Position numbers and translations under genes: made by a program | In this document: piece after piece, positions 21,302-31,424 of the stretch | How the letters are laid out: every line of letters begins with the position of its first letter | Numbering within the stretch: the stretch's first letter is position 1 | Source of the DNA: Zygnema cylindricum | Taxonomy: Eukaryota > Streptophyta > Zygnematophyceae > Zygnematales > Zygnemataceae | Direction: 5' to 3' | Assembly (NCBI GenBank): GCA_037447655.1 | Contig: JBBHKE010000159.1 | Coordinates: 126,402-190,401 of the forward strand | DNA: 64,000 bases | Notes under the pieces: model-generated | Told to the model about the DNA's origin: nothing | What the model saw: only the letters and a program-made list of their open reading frames with translations | Database searches by the model: none

Positions 21302-22056
21302 TTTTGTTCTACAACCACCGGTGCAGGTGGAGGAGCAGCAGTAGTAGTAGAGGTAGACATGATACACTCTCAGGAAGCTATCAAAAATCTTACCAAACAG
21401 TTATTTACAAGTGCTCACCAAATCTTATACACGCATCCAAACTTCACAAAACTCCATCACAGTATAGAGCAACACAAACACTGACAACTCCCAAAGTTTT
21501 AGTACAATTGACACGACAACACTCAAGATATAATACTCAAAAGTTTCCCAAAAACTGTTTGCAGTTTTACTACTTGGAAGTCTGGATACATCATGTGTTA
21601 TGAGTCCTAAGTCTTATACTAGTGTTGCACCGGTAATACTAGTGTACCTGAGAGGTACGTCAAGTTGCAAAGCTAATACTAAGCTACCACTGAGCTACCA
21701 CTAAGCTACCATTGAGCTACCACTGAGCTACAACTAAGCTACCATTGACCTACCGTTGAGCTACCCACTAAGTTGAGATCCGTTGACTTGATTCGTATCA
21801 ATCGCAGCTCCGTTGTCCGTATCGAATCATATCCAAAGTGACCTCAGTTGCGTTGTCCTGTTTCTGTCGCAGCTTAGCTGCTGCGCTGCTCTGTCTGCAT
21901 AGCAGCTGCGCTGCTGCATTGCTCTCCTGCTGCGCAGCTCTGTCTACATAGCAGCTGCGTTGCTGCATTGCTCTGCTGCTGCACTAATCTGCTGCTGCGC
22001 TGTCGTGCTACTGCGCTGCTCCGTCTGTTGAGACTGAAAGCTTTCCAAAAACAACA
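21302..22056 (-). repeat. 5' LTR of element E
   Basis: About 755 bp. It includes an 11-bp array (GAGCTACCACT-type on the plus strand, 21676-21771, about nine units) and a GCAGCTGCGCTGC-rich array (21865-22015). On the minus strand the codons of the Gag leader MSTSTTTAAPPPAPVV lie in the last 60 bp of the LTR, so the Gag frame could open inside the LTR. Confidence 0.85.
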
Positions 22057-22061
22057 AGGAC

Positions 22062-23555
22062 ACCACCATAGTAAGCACATTTTTTTTCATTACTTTGGTT
22101 AAGCCTAAACATTCCTTAGCTACCCTTATCTGTTGTGAAGTGGACTTCATTTCCGTACTTAGCTGCAAATACTCCAATTTAAGTAAAGGTATCAAAATCC
22201 TTGTCATCTAATACAGAAGTAGACATAAGATTTTTACTCATCTGAGGAATGTAGAGCACATCTGAGAAGGTGGGTATGGAAGTCTTACCCACCACTAAAA
22301 CTTTTAGATCTAAAAAGTTCACTAGATCTGTGGTAACTACTCTCTCATCCCCATACTGTATTTCTAGAGTAGGGATCTTTCTTAGCTTAGTGAAGAGGTG
22401 CCAGTCCCGACACATATGCACAGATGCACCTGAATTGATGATCCATCCTTCCTTTAGAGCTTCCCGAATGGCTCTAATGGCACACTTCTGTTTTCGAGGA
22501 ATCTCCTTCTCTTCCAAATTTTTGTCTAGGAGAATTTCCCCATCCTCCTCCCTAGAAGACTTGTCCTCCTCAGTCTCTCCTTTTACTCGTGTGACCACAA
22601 GTGCGTTCTTCTTCTCTCCGGAAGAACCCCCTCCTCGGTTTTTTTGAAGCCTCGACTTTGACTGCTTAATGCAATCAGCTATGAAGTGTCTTGGCTTTTT
22701 GCAGAAATGGCAAAGACCCTTTAGAGGCATGGGTTCACCAGATTGATCCCCTTTGAAGATGTTGTACGGCTTCTTCGGGTACTTCCTCCACCGGTCTGTT
22801 CCGGCAGCTAGAGCTTGAATGCTCTTTCCTCCTCTGCGAAATCTCGAAGGTGTTCTCCTGAATGAGTATCATTCGGACCACTGTGTTCCACTTCCAAGAG
22901 CTATCATCCATTTCTTGCACTTGGTACACTATGTTTTCTTACTCCTCAGGCAACTTCATGATGAGAGTGTAAACTTTCATCTTCATTGTGCCTTTCCCAT
23001 CCTGCACTCTCCATCTCCATATAAAAGCAAGAGAGATCATTACAGTAATCTAACATCTTCCTTCCTTTGTAAGTATAACTCCCCAAACTTTGCTCCACCA
23101 GCTAGAGCTCTTGAATGGTACCAACTCCATAGATCTCCACTAAAGTAATCCACAACTCCTCGGCCTTCAAGATGTGAAGATGAGAGGTCGCCAAAGCTAG
23201 GGTGAGGTGCCTCAGAATGACATGCTTGGCATTCATGTTGGTGTACTCCCACATTTTAATATTGTTTTCCTCGGTCTTCACGACCACCACTCCAAGTGCC
23301 ATGGCAATAGGAGTGCGAGGTGTCTCCTTTCCTTTCCCCTTTTCAAACACACTGCTGTCCCCATCGTCTGTCTCCTCCGTTAGAGCAAATGCTGCTAAAG
23401 AAAACCTGAATCCATCAAAACCTGGTGGAGTCCCCTGAGATGGACGTTTCACTCGTCCACTGACGATACCCCAGTATCGTTTTTCACACAATGCCCCTGT
23501 CATCATGGTTTCCTAGTAAATGAACCCAGATCTGTTAAAGATGGGCACCCTAGAG
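22062..23555 (-). pseudogene. Element D Gag and protease
   Basis: Minus strand: ALCEKRYWGIVSGRVKRP, WEYTNMNAKHVILRHLTLAL, then YQVQEMDDSSWKWNTVV, the knuckle CHFCKKPRHFIADC (about 22665-22705), and a Ser/Glu-rich linker. Protease reads GWIINSGASVHMC (N-S-G; the catalytic Asp is lost). VDFLKVLV-like and FSDVLYIPQMSKNLMST sequence follows. A stop at about 23515 (TAG in YWE) and a gap between 22930 and 23100 show decay. It continues at 16355 after element E. Confidence 0.8.
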
Positions 23556-23570
23556 GATGGGCCCATAACC
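23556..23570 (-). promoter_or_regulatory. Primer-binding site of element D
   Basis: Minus strand GGTTATGGGCCCATC directly at the LTR end. It has 13 of 15 bases of the GGTTATGGGCCCACC form or better and is complementary to the initiator tRNA-Met anticodon arm. Confidence 0.72.
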
Positions 23571-24570
23571 TGCAATTCTGTGTCCCCCATTAGAACACTA
23601 AATGTAGGAAGCCTCTAGATAGCTTTTGGCTAGCCCTCTTTCAATTTGGATCACTTCTACCCAAGCAAGCAGATAGAAAATCTGACTGGACCCTTGAGCA
23701 GTCTGGACTCCTCTAAGTCCATAGCAAAAAGAATCACTGAAAATGCCCAACCACGCAATTAATTATCAGGTGGCAAAGATGCCAACATTTATACAAGCTT
23801 GTTAGGAGAGAGGCGGCTACCTCCTCAATCCTCTAAGTTCTAAAACCCTCTCACAACTTCTATGTACTGATGTACAAACCAATCAAAAGACTTTACAGTA
23901 GAAAAAGGTATTAGGGCCATGTACTTTCTGTACGGCCTGTGTACGACAAGGCTATGGAGGGGACGCTTGTCTCCCTTAACCTTGTCCTCATGCTCCCTGG
24001 GATTCCCGCTTCCCAATGATTTCTTGCCACGAGTCAACAGGTCATGTGACGTCCAAAAACCGCCAAGACAGCCATATAGGGATCCCGGCGAAGATGTGGG
24101 CCGTCAAATAAAAAACCGGTTTTTAATGTTCGCCGTCCAAAATAACAAATGTCTCGTACATTTGATTCGTGCGCACTAAAACTTAACTAGTTTCTATGTT
24201 CTTAATTTATTATTCCGTTGAACGAATTAACGATCTTGCTAATGTTTAAATAGCTATCAAACCCTATGTATCCTAATGAACCACTACAACAGACCGGTAA
24301 GAGCTGACGGCTACGCCTCGCTCTGCCGGTCGGAGGTTCGAGTCCTGCCGGACTCAACCTTTTTGTTGACAGTGACTTAGGTCACTCTTTAGTCTTGCTT
24401 ATGGAGCTGAGGCAGCCATGGCTCAACCGCCCTCTCTCTCCTTTAGTGACTACAACAAGTATGGGGGCTAGAGAGAGAAGGTGGAGGCAGGTTGCTTGTG
24501 CTTTGTCTTTTAATTATTTAACCTAATTTAAGACCTAGAAAATACCTTCCCTAAATCAGTGAATTCAACA
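23571..24570 (-). repeat. 5' LTR of element D
   Basis: Plus strand TGCAATTCTGTG to GTGAATTCAACA, 1000 bp. Same subfamily as LTR A. It carries a tRNA-like unit on the plus strand. Confidence 0.85.
24291..24364 (+). other. tRNA-like unit antisense in LTR D
   Basis: ACCGGTAAGAG A-box-like; GACGGCTACGCCTCGC anticodon-like arm; perfect B box GGTTCGAGTCC (24335-24345); GGACTCAACC then TTTTT (24360-24364). This is the cleanest B box of the A/D/F subtype. Confidence 0.65.
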
Positions 24571-24882
24571 CCTTTCTATACGACACAGTATTGCGATTGG
24601 TGTCGTACATCAGTGGATAGAGTTTTAGAGGGAGATGGGACTTAGAAAAATTTAGTAGGTAGCCGCTTCTCTCTGAGAGAGCTTCTTTACAAAAGGTCAA
24701 CTTTGACCCACCATAACTCATTGCTCAAGGGAGCAAATTCTGAGATTCTTTTCGTTATCCACTCACAGGAGTCTTGCCTTTACAAGGGTGAAGGTGGTAA
24801 GAGTTTTTGTCTTTCAGGGTGGCATTTATTCTTGTGGAAACGCAAAGGGGTCAAGGTTATCATAGAGTCTTCGTATGAGCTG
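24571..24882 (+). repeat. LTR fragment (C-type, 3' part)
   Basis: Matches the inner 3' third of LTR C (GTCGTACATCAGTGGATAG..., GGTCAACTTTGACCC..., AAAGGGGTCAAGGTTATC). It is truncated at both ends, between LTR D and LTR F. Confidence 0.7.
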
Positions 24883-25865
24883 TGTTGAAATAACTAGATT
24901 TATAGAGTATTTCTAGGTCAAAATAGATTAGTAAAAAAAGAAAAGAAAATTGTAGGCAGTCTACCTCCACCTCTTCTCTCCAGCCCCCATACTTATTGTA
25001 GTCATTGAAGGAGAGATAGAGTGGTGGAGCTATGGCTGCCTAAGCTCCATAGGCAGGACTAAAGAGTGACATAAGTAACTTTTAACAAAAGGTTGAGTAC
25101 GGCAGGACTCGAACCTCCGATTGGCAAAGGGAGGTGTAGGTGTTAGCTCTAATCGGTCTGTCGTAGGAGTTCTTTAAATTACATAGTGTGAGATATTTAT
25201 TTAAACTATGTCTTGATCTCTAATTTGATTAACCGAAATACGAATGAAGGGACATAGAACTAGTTAATATATAGTGCAAACATGATCTCGCACGAAACAA
25301 ATGAATCGGACATTTGTTTCAACGGCTAACATCAAAAGTCGTTCTTGATCCAACGGCACATGTCGTCTCGCGGAATGGTCACTTTGGCGGTTTTCAAACA
25401 CGCCACGTGGAGAGATAACATTTGGAAGCGAAAATCCCGGGGACATAAAGACGAGTAAAAAGGAAACATGCATCCACTCAATGGCCTTATCGTACATACG
25501 CCATACAAAAACGACATCGAGCGTAGTACCTTTTTGTACTGTACATTCATATGATTCGATCGTATTGTAGTAGATAGGGGTTGTGAGAGGTGTTTGGAAC
25601 TTAGCATTATTTTAGTATGCACCTGCCTCTCTCTTTGAGAGTTTGTATAAATTGGCATTTTTGCCGCTTCATAACTTATCGCCTAGTTAGGCGTTTTCAT
25701 GGATTCTTTTTGTTGTGGACTCACAAGAGTCCAGACTGCACACGGGTGCAGTTAAAATGAAAATTTGCTTGCTTGATCAGTAGTGGTTGTAGTTGAAAGA
25801 GGGCTAGTTAACACTGCCTACAGGCTTTCTGAATTCTGTAGTACAATGGAGGACAAAGAATTGCC
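24883..25865 (+). repeat. 5' LTR of element F
   Basis: TGTTGAAATAACTAG to AAAGAATTGCC (terminal CA now CC), 983 bp, followed by a perfect primer-binding site. An antisense tRNA-like unit lies at 25087-25165. Confidence 0.82.
25087..25165 (-). other. tRNA-like unit antisense in LTR F
   Basis: Minus strand: ACCGATTAGAG A-box-like, B box GGTTCGAGTCC (25105-25115 complement), a GTACTCAACC acceptor-like end, then TTTT (25087-25090). Confidence 0.62.
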
Positions 25866-25986
25866 GGTTATGGGCCCACCCTCTAGGGTGCCTATCTTCA
25901 ATGGATCTGGGTTCATTTATTGGGTAGCCATGATGACAGAGGCTTTGTGCGAAAAATGATACTGGGGTATTGTAAATGGACAAGTG
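25866..25986 (+). pseudogene. Element F primer-binding site and Gag start (truncated)
   Basis: GGTTATGGGCCCACC (25866-25880), then Gag MGPPSRVPIFNGSGFIYW, one stop (TGATAC, in place of the RYW of relatives) and IVNGQV. Cut at 25986 by an E-type LTR. Nothing else of F remains. Confidence 0.78.
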
Positions 25987-26713
25987 TGCGTATTTTTGGA
26001 AAGCTTTCGGTCTCAGCGCAGCAACGTAGCTGCTATACAAACAGAGCACCGCAGCTGCTATACAGCAGAGGAGCGCAACTGCTATATAGCAGAGTAGCGC
26101 AGCAGCAAAGCAGCGCAGCAGCAAGGCTGCAACACAAACAGGACAACGCAACCACGATTATATTTGATATGGTCCGTACGGACAACGCATCGTCTGATAT
26201 TCTTAATGTGATTCTGTACAGGATAGAGCAACTGCGATAGATACGATTCTACTCAACTTAGTGGGTAACTCAGTGGTAACTTAGTGGGTAACTCAGTGGT
26301 AGCTTAGTGATAGCTCAGTGGTAGCTTGACAGATTAGTGGTAGCTTGGTGGTTTGACGTACCTCTCAAGTACACAGGTGTTGCTTGTTCAACACAAGTAT
26401 AAGACTTAGGACTCATAACATATCTTGTATCCAGACTTCCAAGTAGTAAAACTGCAGACAATTTTTGGGAAACTTTTGAGTATTATATCTTGAGTGTTGT
26501 CGGGTCAATTGTGTTGAAACTTTGGGAGTTGTCAGTGTTTATGCTACTCTGTATTCTGATAGATTTTTGAGAGGTTTGGATCCTTATGTAAGAATTGGTG
26601 AGCACTTGAAAACAACTATTTGGTAGGATTCTTGATAGCTTCTGAGAGTCTATCATGTCTACTTCTACTACTACTGCTGCTCCTCCACTTGCACCGGTGG
26701 TCGTAGAACAACA
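25987..26713 (+). repeat. E-type LTR (solo or end fragment)
   Basis: TGCGTATTTTTGGAAAGC to GTAGAACAACA, 727 bp. It has the GCAGC-rich array (26020-26130), AGTGGTAGCTTAGTG-type repeats (26262-26350) and the MSTSTTTAAPPLAPVV leader codons near its end. The flanks AAGTG and CTTGT are not a direct target duplication. Confidence 0.8.
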
Positions 26714-26715
26714 CT

Positions 26716-26861
26716 TGTAAAAATACAATACACTCTATTGTACTTTTGCTATTGTAACACTAATTAAGGTAATTACTAAAGACTACTTAGAAAATATTGT
26801 ATTTATTTCAGTCTCATCTCACAACACTATCTACTGAAAAAAAGATTTCTAATTTTCAACA
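26716..26861 (-). repeat. Short 3' LTR (146 bp) of element G
   Basis: Plus strand TGTAAAAATACAATAC to AATTTTCAACA, next to a polypurine tract (minus-strand CGAAAGATTTAGGGGAG). It matches 7721-7869. At 146 bp it is much shorter than the 700-1300 bp LTRs of the other families here. Confidence 0.75.
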
Positions 26862-27734
26862 CTCCCCTAAATCTTTCGACCCAGTTACTCACTTAGTCCA
26901 ATAGCCTCTCTGCAAAACTGTAAATTAGGAGCAGGAAGATCATTTGTTAACATGACAGCCACCATCTTTTTATCTGGTAAATAGCACAATTCAATGACTT
27001 TTCCAAGTACTTTTTTTTTCTGACAAAGTAGAATCTAACATCCATGTGTTTGCTCTTAAAGTGATGGCTGGGTTAGATGCAATTGCAATGGCTGCTTGGT
27101 TGTCACACTAAATAGCCTGAGGACCTGTTTGTATGTACCCAAGTTCTTGTAAAATGGATTTGACCCATAGGAGCTCATTGAGGGCGCAAGTTACTGCCAT
27201 TTATTTTGACTCCATTGTGGATTGAGCTGTTACCTTTTATAATTTGCTACTCCAGCAGCAAGTTCCGTCTCCAATCTTCAAAACGAAGTCGGTTGTAGAT
27301 TTCCCGCTTGGCATGTCCACATAGCTAACATCGCTCCACGTCTGTATTTTTTCACTTTTCCTCCCTCAAGTACGGACTTAAGATTTTGAGTACTTGCAAG
27401 ATATCTCAACACCCTTTTTGCTGCTTCCCAGTCTGCCTTTTTAGGATTTTGCAGACTTCTACTTAAAACTCCCACAGCTGCTGCAACATCAGGTCTCGTA
27501 TAGTTCATAAAATATATAAGAATTCCAACTACTTGTCTATATGGACTTGAAGCCATAAACTCTTCCTCCCCTGTCTTTAGACTCTCACACACCATAATGC
27601 CTGAATCTGAATCACTTCCTTCTAACTTTTGTCTAAATTCCATAAGAGTTACATATCCCTTTACATCTTTCATTTCAAATTTTTCTAGCATGTTACCTAT
27701 TGTTTCTTTCTAAGTCAACTTAATCAGTCTTTTG
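26862..27734 (-). pseudogene. Element G RNase H and RT C-terminal part (copia)
   Basis: Minus strand: MLEKFEMKDVKGYVTLMEF, YRQVVGILIYFMNYTRPDVA, AAVGVLSRSLQNPKKADWEA, then after frame changes RNase H pieces (CWSSKL, WCDNQAAIAIASNP, HMDVRFYFV) to 26870. Many stops. It continues beyond solo LTR H at 28758. Confidence 0.78.
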
Positions 27735-27739
27735 TTTCT

Positions 27740-28752
27740 TGCAATTCTGTGTCCTCCATTGGACTACAGAATACAGGAAGCCTCTAGATAGTATTTAACT
27801 AACCCACTTTAAGCCACAACCACTGCTGTCCAAGAAAGCAAACTGACAATTTGACTGCACCCCCGTGCAGCTTGGACTCCCCTGAGTCCGTAGCAAAAAG
27901 AATCACTGAAAACGGCCAACCAGCCGATAAGTTATGAGGCACTAAAAATGCCAATTTGTACAAACTCTCAAAGGAGAGGTGACTACCTACCAATATTTTT
28001 CTAAGTCCTGATTCCCTCTAATAACTTCTATCTACAGAAGTACGGACAAATCAAATTATTGTACCGTACCAAAAAGTACTGCTGCCGGTGTACCTTTTAT
28101 ACGGCCTATGTAAGACAAGACTATTAAGTCGACGCGTGTCTGCTTTTTACTTGTCCGTACATTCCTCGGAATTCCTATGACCGAATGTCATCTCTCCACG
28201 TGGCTCCATGTCATGCCACGTCACAAAACGCCAAGGTGACCACTCCGGAATTTCGGCGATGACGTGCGTCGTCGGGTTCGTAATGAGACGTTATCTTAAC
28301 CGTTATAATTACTTGCGAGATATTTGTTTCGCTGTCAAACAAATGCGAGGTATTCATACTAAAAAGGATGTCGTACTAAAACTGTATCTATGCACGCCGT
28401 ATCTAGTTCTAATTAAATGGATTTCTTACTTCCTAAATGTATATATATGTATCATACCCTATGGCACTTAGCATTGGTCCTAGTATAGTAGGATAAAGCT
28501 GACCACTACCGGCCAACTACGAACCGCAGGTTTCGGGTTCAAATCCCGAGTCCGTCGGGACTATTTTTAGTAAACTAAAAATAACTACGTGTTGAACTAA
28601 GGCAGCCATGGATCAACCACCTTCTCTATCCTTCAGTGACTACAACAAGTATGGGGGCTAAAGAAAGGAGTGGAGGCAGGCTGCCTGTCCTTTTTCTTTT
28701 TCCTAACATGTTTAAACCTAGAAAATACTATAGAAATCTATGAATTTCAACA
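27740..28752 (-). repeat. Solo LTR H with target duplication TTTCT
   Basis: Plus strand TGCAATTCTGTG to GAATTTCAACA, 1013 bp, flanked by TTTCT at 27735-27739 and 28753-28757. It interrupts the RT of G, which reads on across it. A/D-type LTR end, but with the other tRNA-like subtype. Confidence 0.9.
28480..28568 (+). other. tRNA-like unit antisense in solo LTR H
   Basis: TAGTAGGATAAAGC A-box-like. A perfect T-arm follows: TCGGG TTCAAAT CCCGA with B box GGTTCAAATCC (28536-28546). AGTCCGTCGGGA and TTTTT (28564-28568) complete it. One of the best-preserved units. Confidence 0.68.
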
Positions 28753-28757
28753 TTTCT

Positions 28758-29955
28758 GTCCCTTTCTACCTGTACTCCTAAAATATACTTGGCCTCACCA
28801 AGGTCCTTCATCACAAACCTATACCTTAATCCATTGACTTACTTATTAATAATAAGTCATCCACATATACAACAATGTATAGTGTCCCATCCTCTCCTTG
28901 TAAGACATATACAAAATGATTTGAGCTAATTCTCTTAAAACCTAGCCCAGTCAAAAACTCATCTAACTTTAAATTCTATTGTCGCGGGGCTTATTTTTGC
29001 CCATACAAAAATTTCATCAATTTACACACTAATTCTTCCTTTCTTTTTTCTACATACATTTCAAGTTGCTTCATGTAAATGGTTTCTTCTAACTCTCCAT
29101 GCAAAAAGGTCGTTTTAACATCCATTTGTTGTATTTCCATATTCTCTATCGCTGATAGACCTAGCAAAGTTCTGACTGTGGAAAAGCTGACAACAAGAGA
29201 GAAGGTTTCTCCAAAGTCAATACCTTCTTTTTGATTATACCCTTTGGCCACGAGTCTGGCCTTTTACCTTTTAATGGTGTTGTTCGAGTTCAGCTTCACC
29301 TTGAATACCAATCAGTTGCCGATCGCTTTTTTCTGTTTGGAGGAAGATCCAGTAGCTCCCATGTTTGTGCCTCTATAATAGACTTCATTTCATCGTTTCT
29401 TGCCTCGATCCACTCATTTCTCTTGGGTGATGAAAAAACCTCTTAAATTTTTAGAGGCTCCTTTATAGCTACAAAAAAAGTAAAGTGAGAGCTTGCTTGC
29501 AGACGGCTGCTAGATCTCTTTTCCCCTGGAAATTTTGAGGCTGAAATCGTGGGCATCCTCTGATTTTTCTGTTTTGTTTAAACCGTAACTTGAGCTGGTA
29601 CTAATTGTGTAGCAGTTCCTTCCGCCTGAGTTGTAACTTGTTGTGAAGCATTTTGTGAAGACACCGGAGGAATTGAAAGAAGAGGTTTCCCACCTGCCGA
29701 TGGAAAGTAGACTCGCTGCGTATGGTGAAAAATAACATATTTATGTTTTTCCTTCCCGGTTGATCTGACACTTTAAATAAGTCAACCGAATCGAGTTCAT
29801 CTTTAATATGGATATTCCTCTAAATAATCACTTTTTGTTTCTCAAATACAAAAACTATATACCCTTTCGCATTATCATCATACCCCATGAAAATCCTAGG
29901 TAAGCTTTTAGCCTCCATTTTCAATCTATCTTGTGAAGTATCTAAAATAAAACAC
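28758..29955 (-). pseudogene. Element G RT N-terminal part, linker and integrase C-terminus
   Basis: Minus strand: YGAKYILGVQ-type sequence, the YVDD region near 28857-28880 (with small deletions), [37 protein letters not shown] (28991-29251). Upstream come KIDRKR, VHLKWRLDR, FEKQKVI and GYDDNAKGYIVFVFEKQK-like linker sequence (29780-29955). Frame changes throughout. It continues beyond solo LTR I. Confidence 0.72.
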
Positions 29956-31088
29956 TGAAACTCTAAGACCTCTATAGTCCTCAGAGTAGGCAGCTCTCAA
30001 GAAGCTTATCTAGTTAGTGTGGACTCCAAGTTGATACAAACCCAAATGATTGACCCCTTCACAATCAAAACCCCAATACAACTTCACCCCTGTGAAATAT
30101 GACTTTCTGTGTGCTCAGTTCCACCACAGAATGCAAAGTTAGAATATGAGTTTTGGACACATTCACCCAATTTTACTTTCCCTTAGAAATGCAGCCACCC
30201 TGGCAGGCAAAAACTTTGACCAAATGCACTCCTCTGTAGCGTGGACTCCCTTGAGTCTGCAGCAAAAAAAATCACTAAATTTGGTTAACCGAGTAAATTT
30301 TAATTAAATGGCAAAGTTTGCCTATTTATACAGATGCTCTCTGGGAGAGAGGCGACTACTTACCAAAAATTCTAAGTCCTATTTCCTATCTAAAACCCCT
30401 TCTACTAAATTACGGTCCAATCATGGGACCGTACCGTATAAAAAGTACAAGTACCAGAGTACTTTATGTATGGTAGCGGTTCTACATGGCCAAAACAGTG
30501 ATATATGTCACATCCGGATTTGTTGTCTTACTCCCCGAAGATTCTGAAAAACCTATACGATGCTGCGACGTGTTATCCGGAGTGGCGACTTCCGGAAAAC
30601 GCCAATATACCCTTTCCGCGATATCGGCTCCTATCACGACTGTTCGATGAAGTCCGGATTGAATATTTGCCGTTGAAATGAATGTTCGCAACATTTATTT
30701 TGTGCGGTACTATAGTACACAACTTGTTATATGTTCTACTGTACCATGTATTAGTTAAACGAAATATCCTATTTGTAAACGTTTATATAACTATCAAACC
30801 CTGTATAATTCATCAGTAGTCTAAGACTTAATGGATAAAGCTAACGTCTACTAGGTTTGTCAAACCGTAGGTACCAAGATCAAGCCTTGGGTCCGTCAGC
30901 CACCTTTTTGGTAAATTTACTAGTTTCTACCCCTGTCTCTTTATAAGACCTACGCAACCATGACTCTAACTCCCTATCCAAACCTTCAGTTACTACAAGT
31001 GTGGGGGCTTGGAGAAGGGAGTTAGAGGCAGACCGCCTATTCTTTTTTCTATTCTAAAACAGACTTAGAAAATACACAAATATCAACA
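29956..31088 (-). repeat. Solo LTR I with target duplication AACAC
   Basis: Plus strand TGAAACTCTAAGACC to AAATATCAACA, 1133 bp, B-type. Flanked by AACAC at 29951-29955 and 31089-31093. Inserted into the integrase of G. Confidence 0.9.
30823..30909 (+). other. tRNA-like unit antisense in solo LTR I
   Basis: GACTTAATGGATAAAGC resembles the D-arm of a tRNA. T-arm CCAAG ATCAAGC CTTGG (about 30873-30890) has a perfect 5-bp stem. GGTCCGTCAGCCACC then TTTTT (30905-30909). The GCCACC end looks like a CCA-type 3' end, though this could be chance. Confidence 0.66.
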
Positions 31089-31093
31089 AACAC

Positions 31094-31219
31094 TTGCTCC
31101 CAAATATCTTAAAGTGACTAACATCAGGTTTTTCTCCTGTCCAAAGCTCATAAAGTGTAGTGCTAACAGGTCTAGAAGCAATTCTGTTCTTAATATAAAT
31201 AACACATTTAAGTGCTTCC
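31094..31219 (-). pseudogene. Element G integrase fragment
   Basis: Minus strand readings around KCVIYIKNRIASRPVSTTLYEL and TGEKPDVSHFKIFGSKC match the integrase C-terminal region of E and Q. Cut at about 31219 by a Gag fragment of another element. Confidence 0.7.
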
Positions 31220-31424
31220 CTTTTTTGGACACACTACTGTCCCCATCATTTGCCTCCTCTGCTGCAGCAGAGGTTGCTGCTAAAAACCTTATTCCACCAA
31301 ACCCTGGTGGAGTTCCCTAAGGTGGACGTTTCACTTGTCCACAGACAATACCCCAGTATCGTTTTTGGCACAAAGCCCCATCATCATGGCTTCCCAATCG
31401 ATAAACCCAGATCTATTGAAGATG
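31220..31424 (-). pseudogene. Element J Gag N-terminal fragment
   Basis: Matches A and D Gag (SGFI-WEAMMMG, YWGIVCGQV, RPPGGVPPGFGGIRF region), minus strand. Its start joins the LTR at 31425 with about 35 bp, including the primer-binding site, deleted. Confidence 0.68.

Larger units (their letters stand above)
16356..22056 (-). mobile_element. Element E, complete copia LTR retrotransposon (minus strand)
   Basis: LTRs at 16356-17061 (3') and 21302-22056 (5'), with the target duplication AGGAC at 16351-16355 and 22057-22061. Inserted into element D: the D reading (WHKRLGH at 16346; upstream Lys-rich segment at about 22100) resumes across it. Gag, protease, integrase, RT and RNase H are all represented, so it is full-length, but stops and frameshifts are present. 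It is the same family as Q (38364-44420). Confidence 0.9.

Noticed and set aside
16356-22056. GC-rich GCAGC arrays as a CRISPR array
   Set aside because: Units are irregular, have no unique spacers, lie inside LTRs and recur in each LTR of the family; the genome is eukaryotic.
25982-26718. Target duplication around the E-type LTR at 25987-26713
   Set aside because: The flanks are CAAGTG and CACTTG, an inverted not direct match, so not a target duplication.
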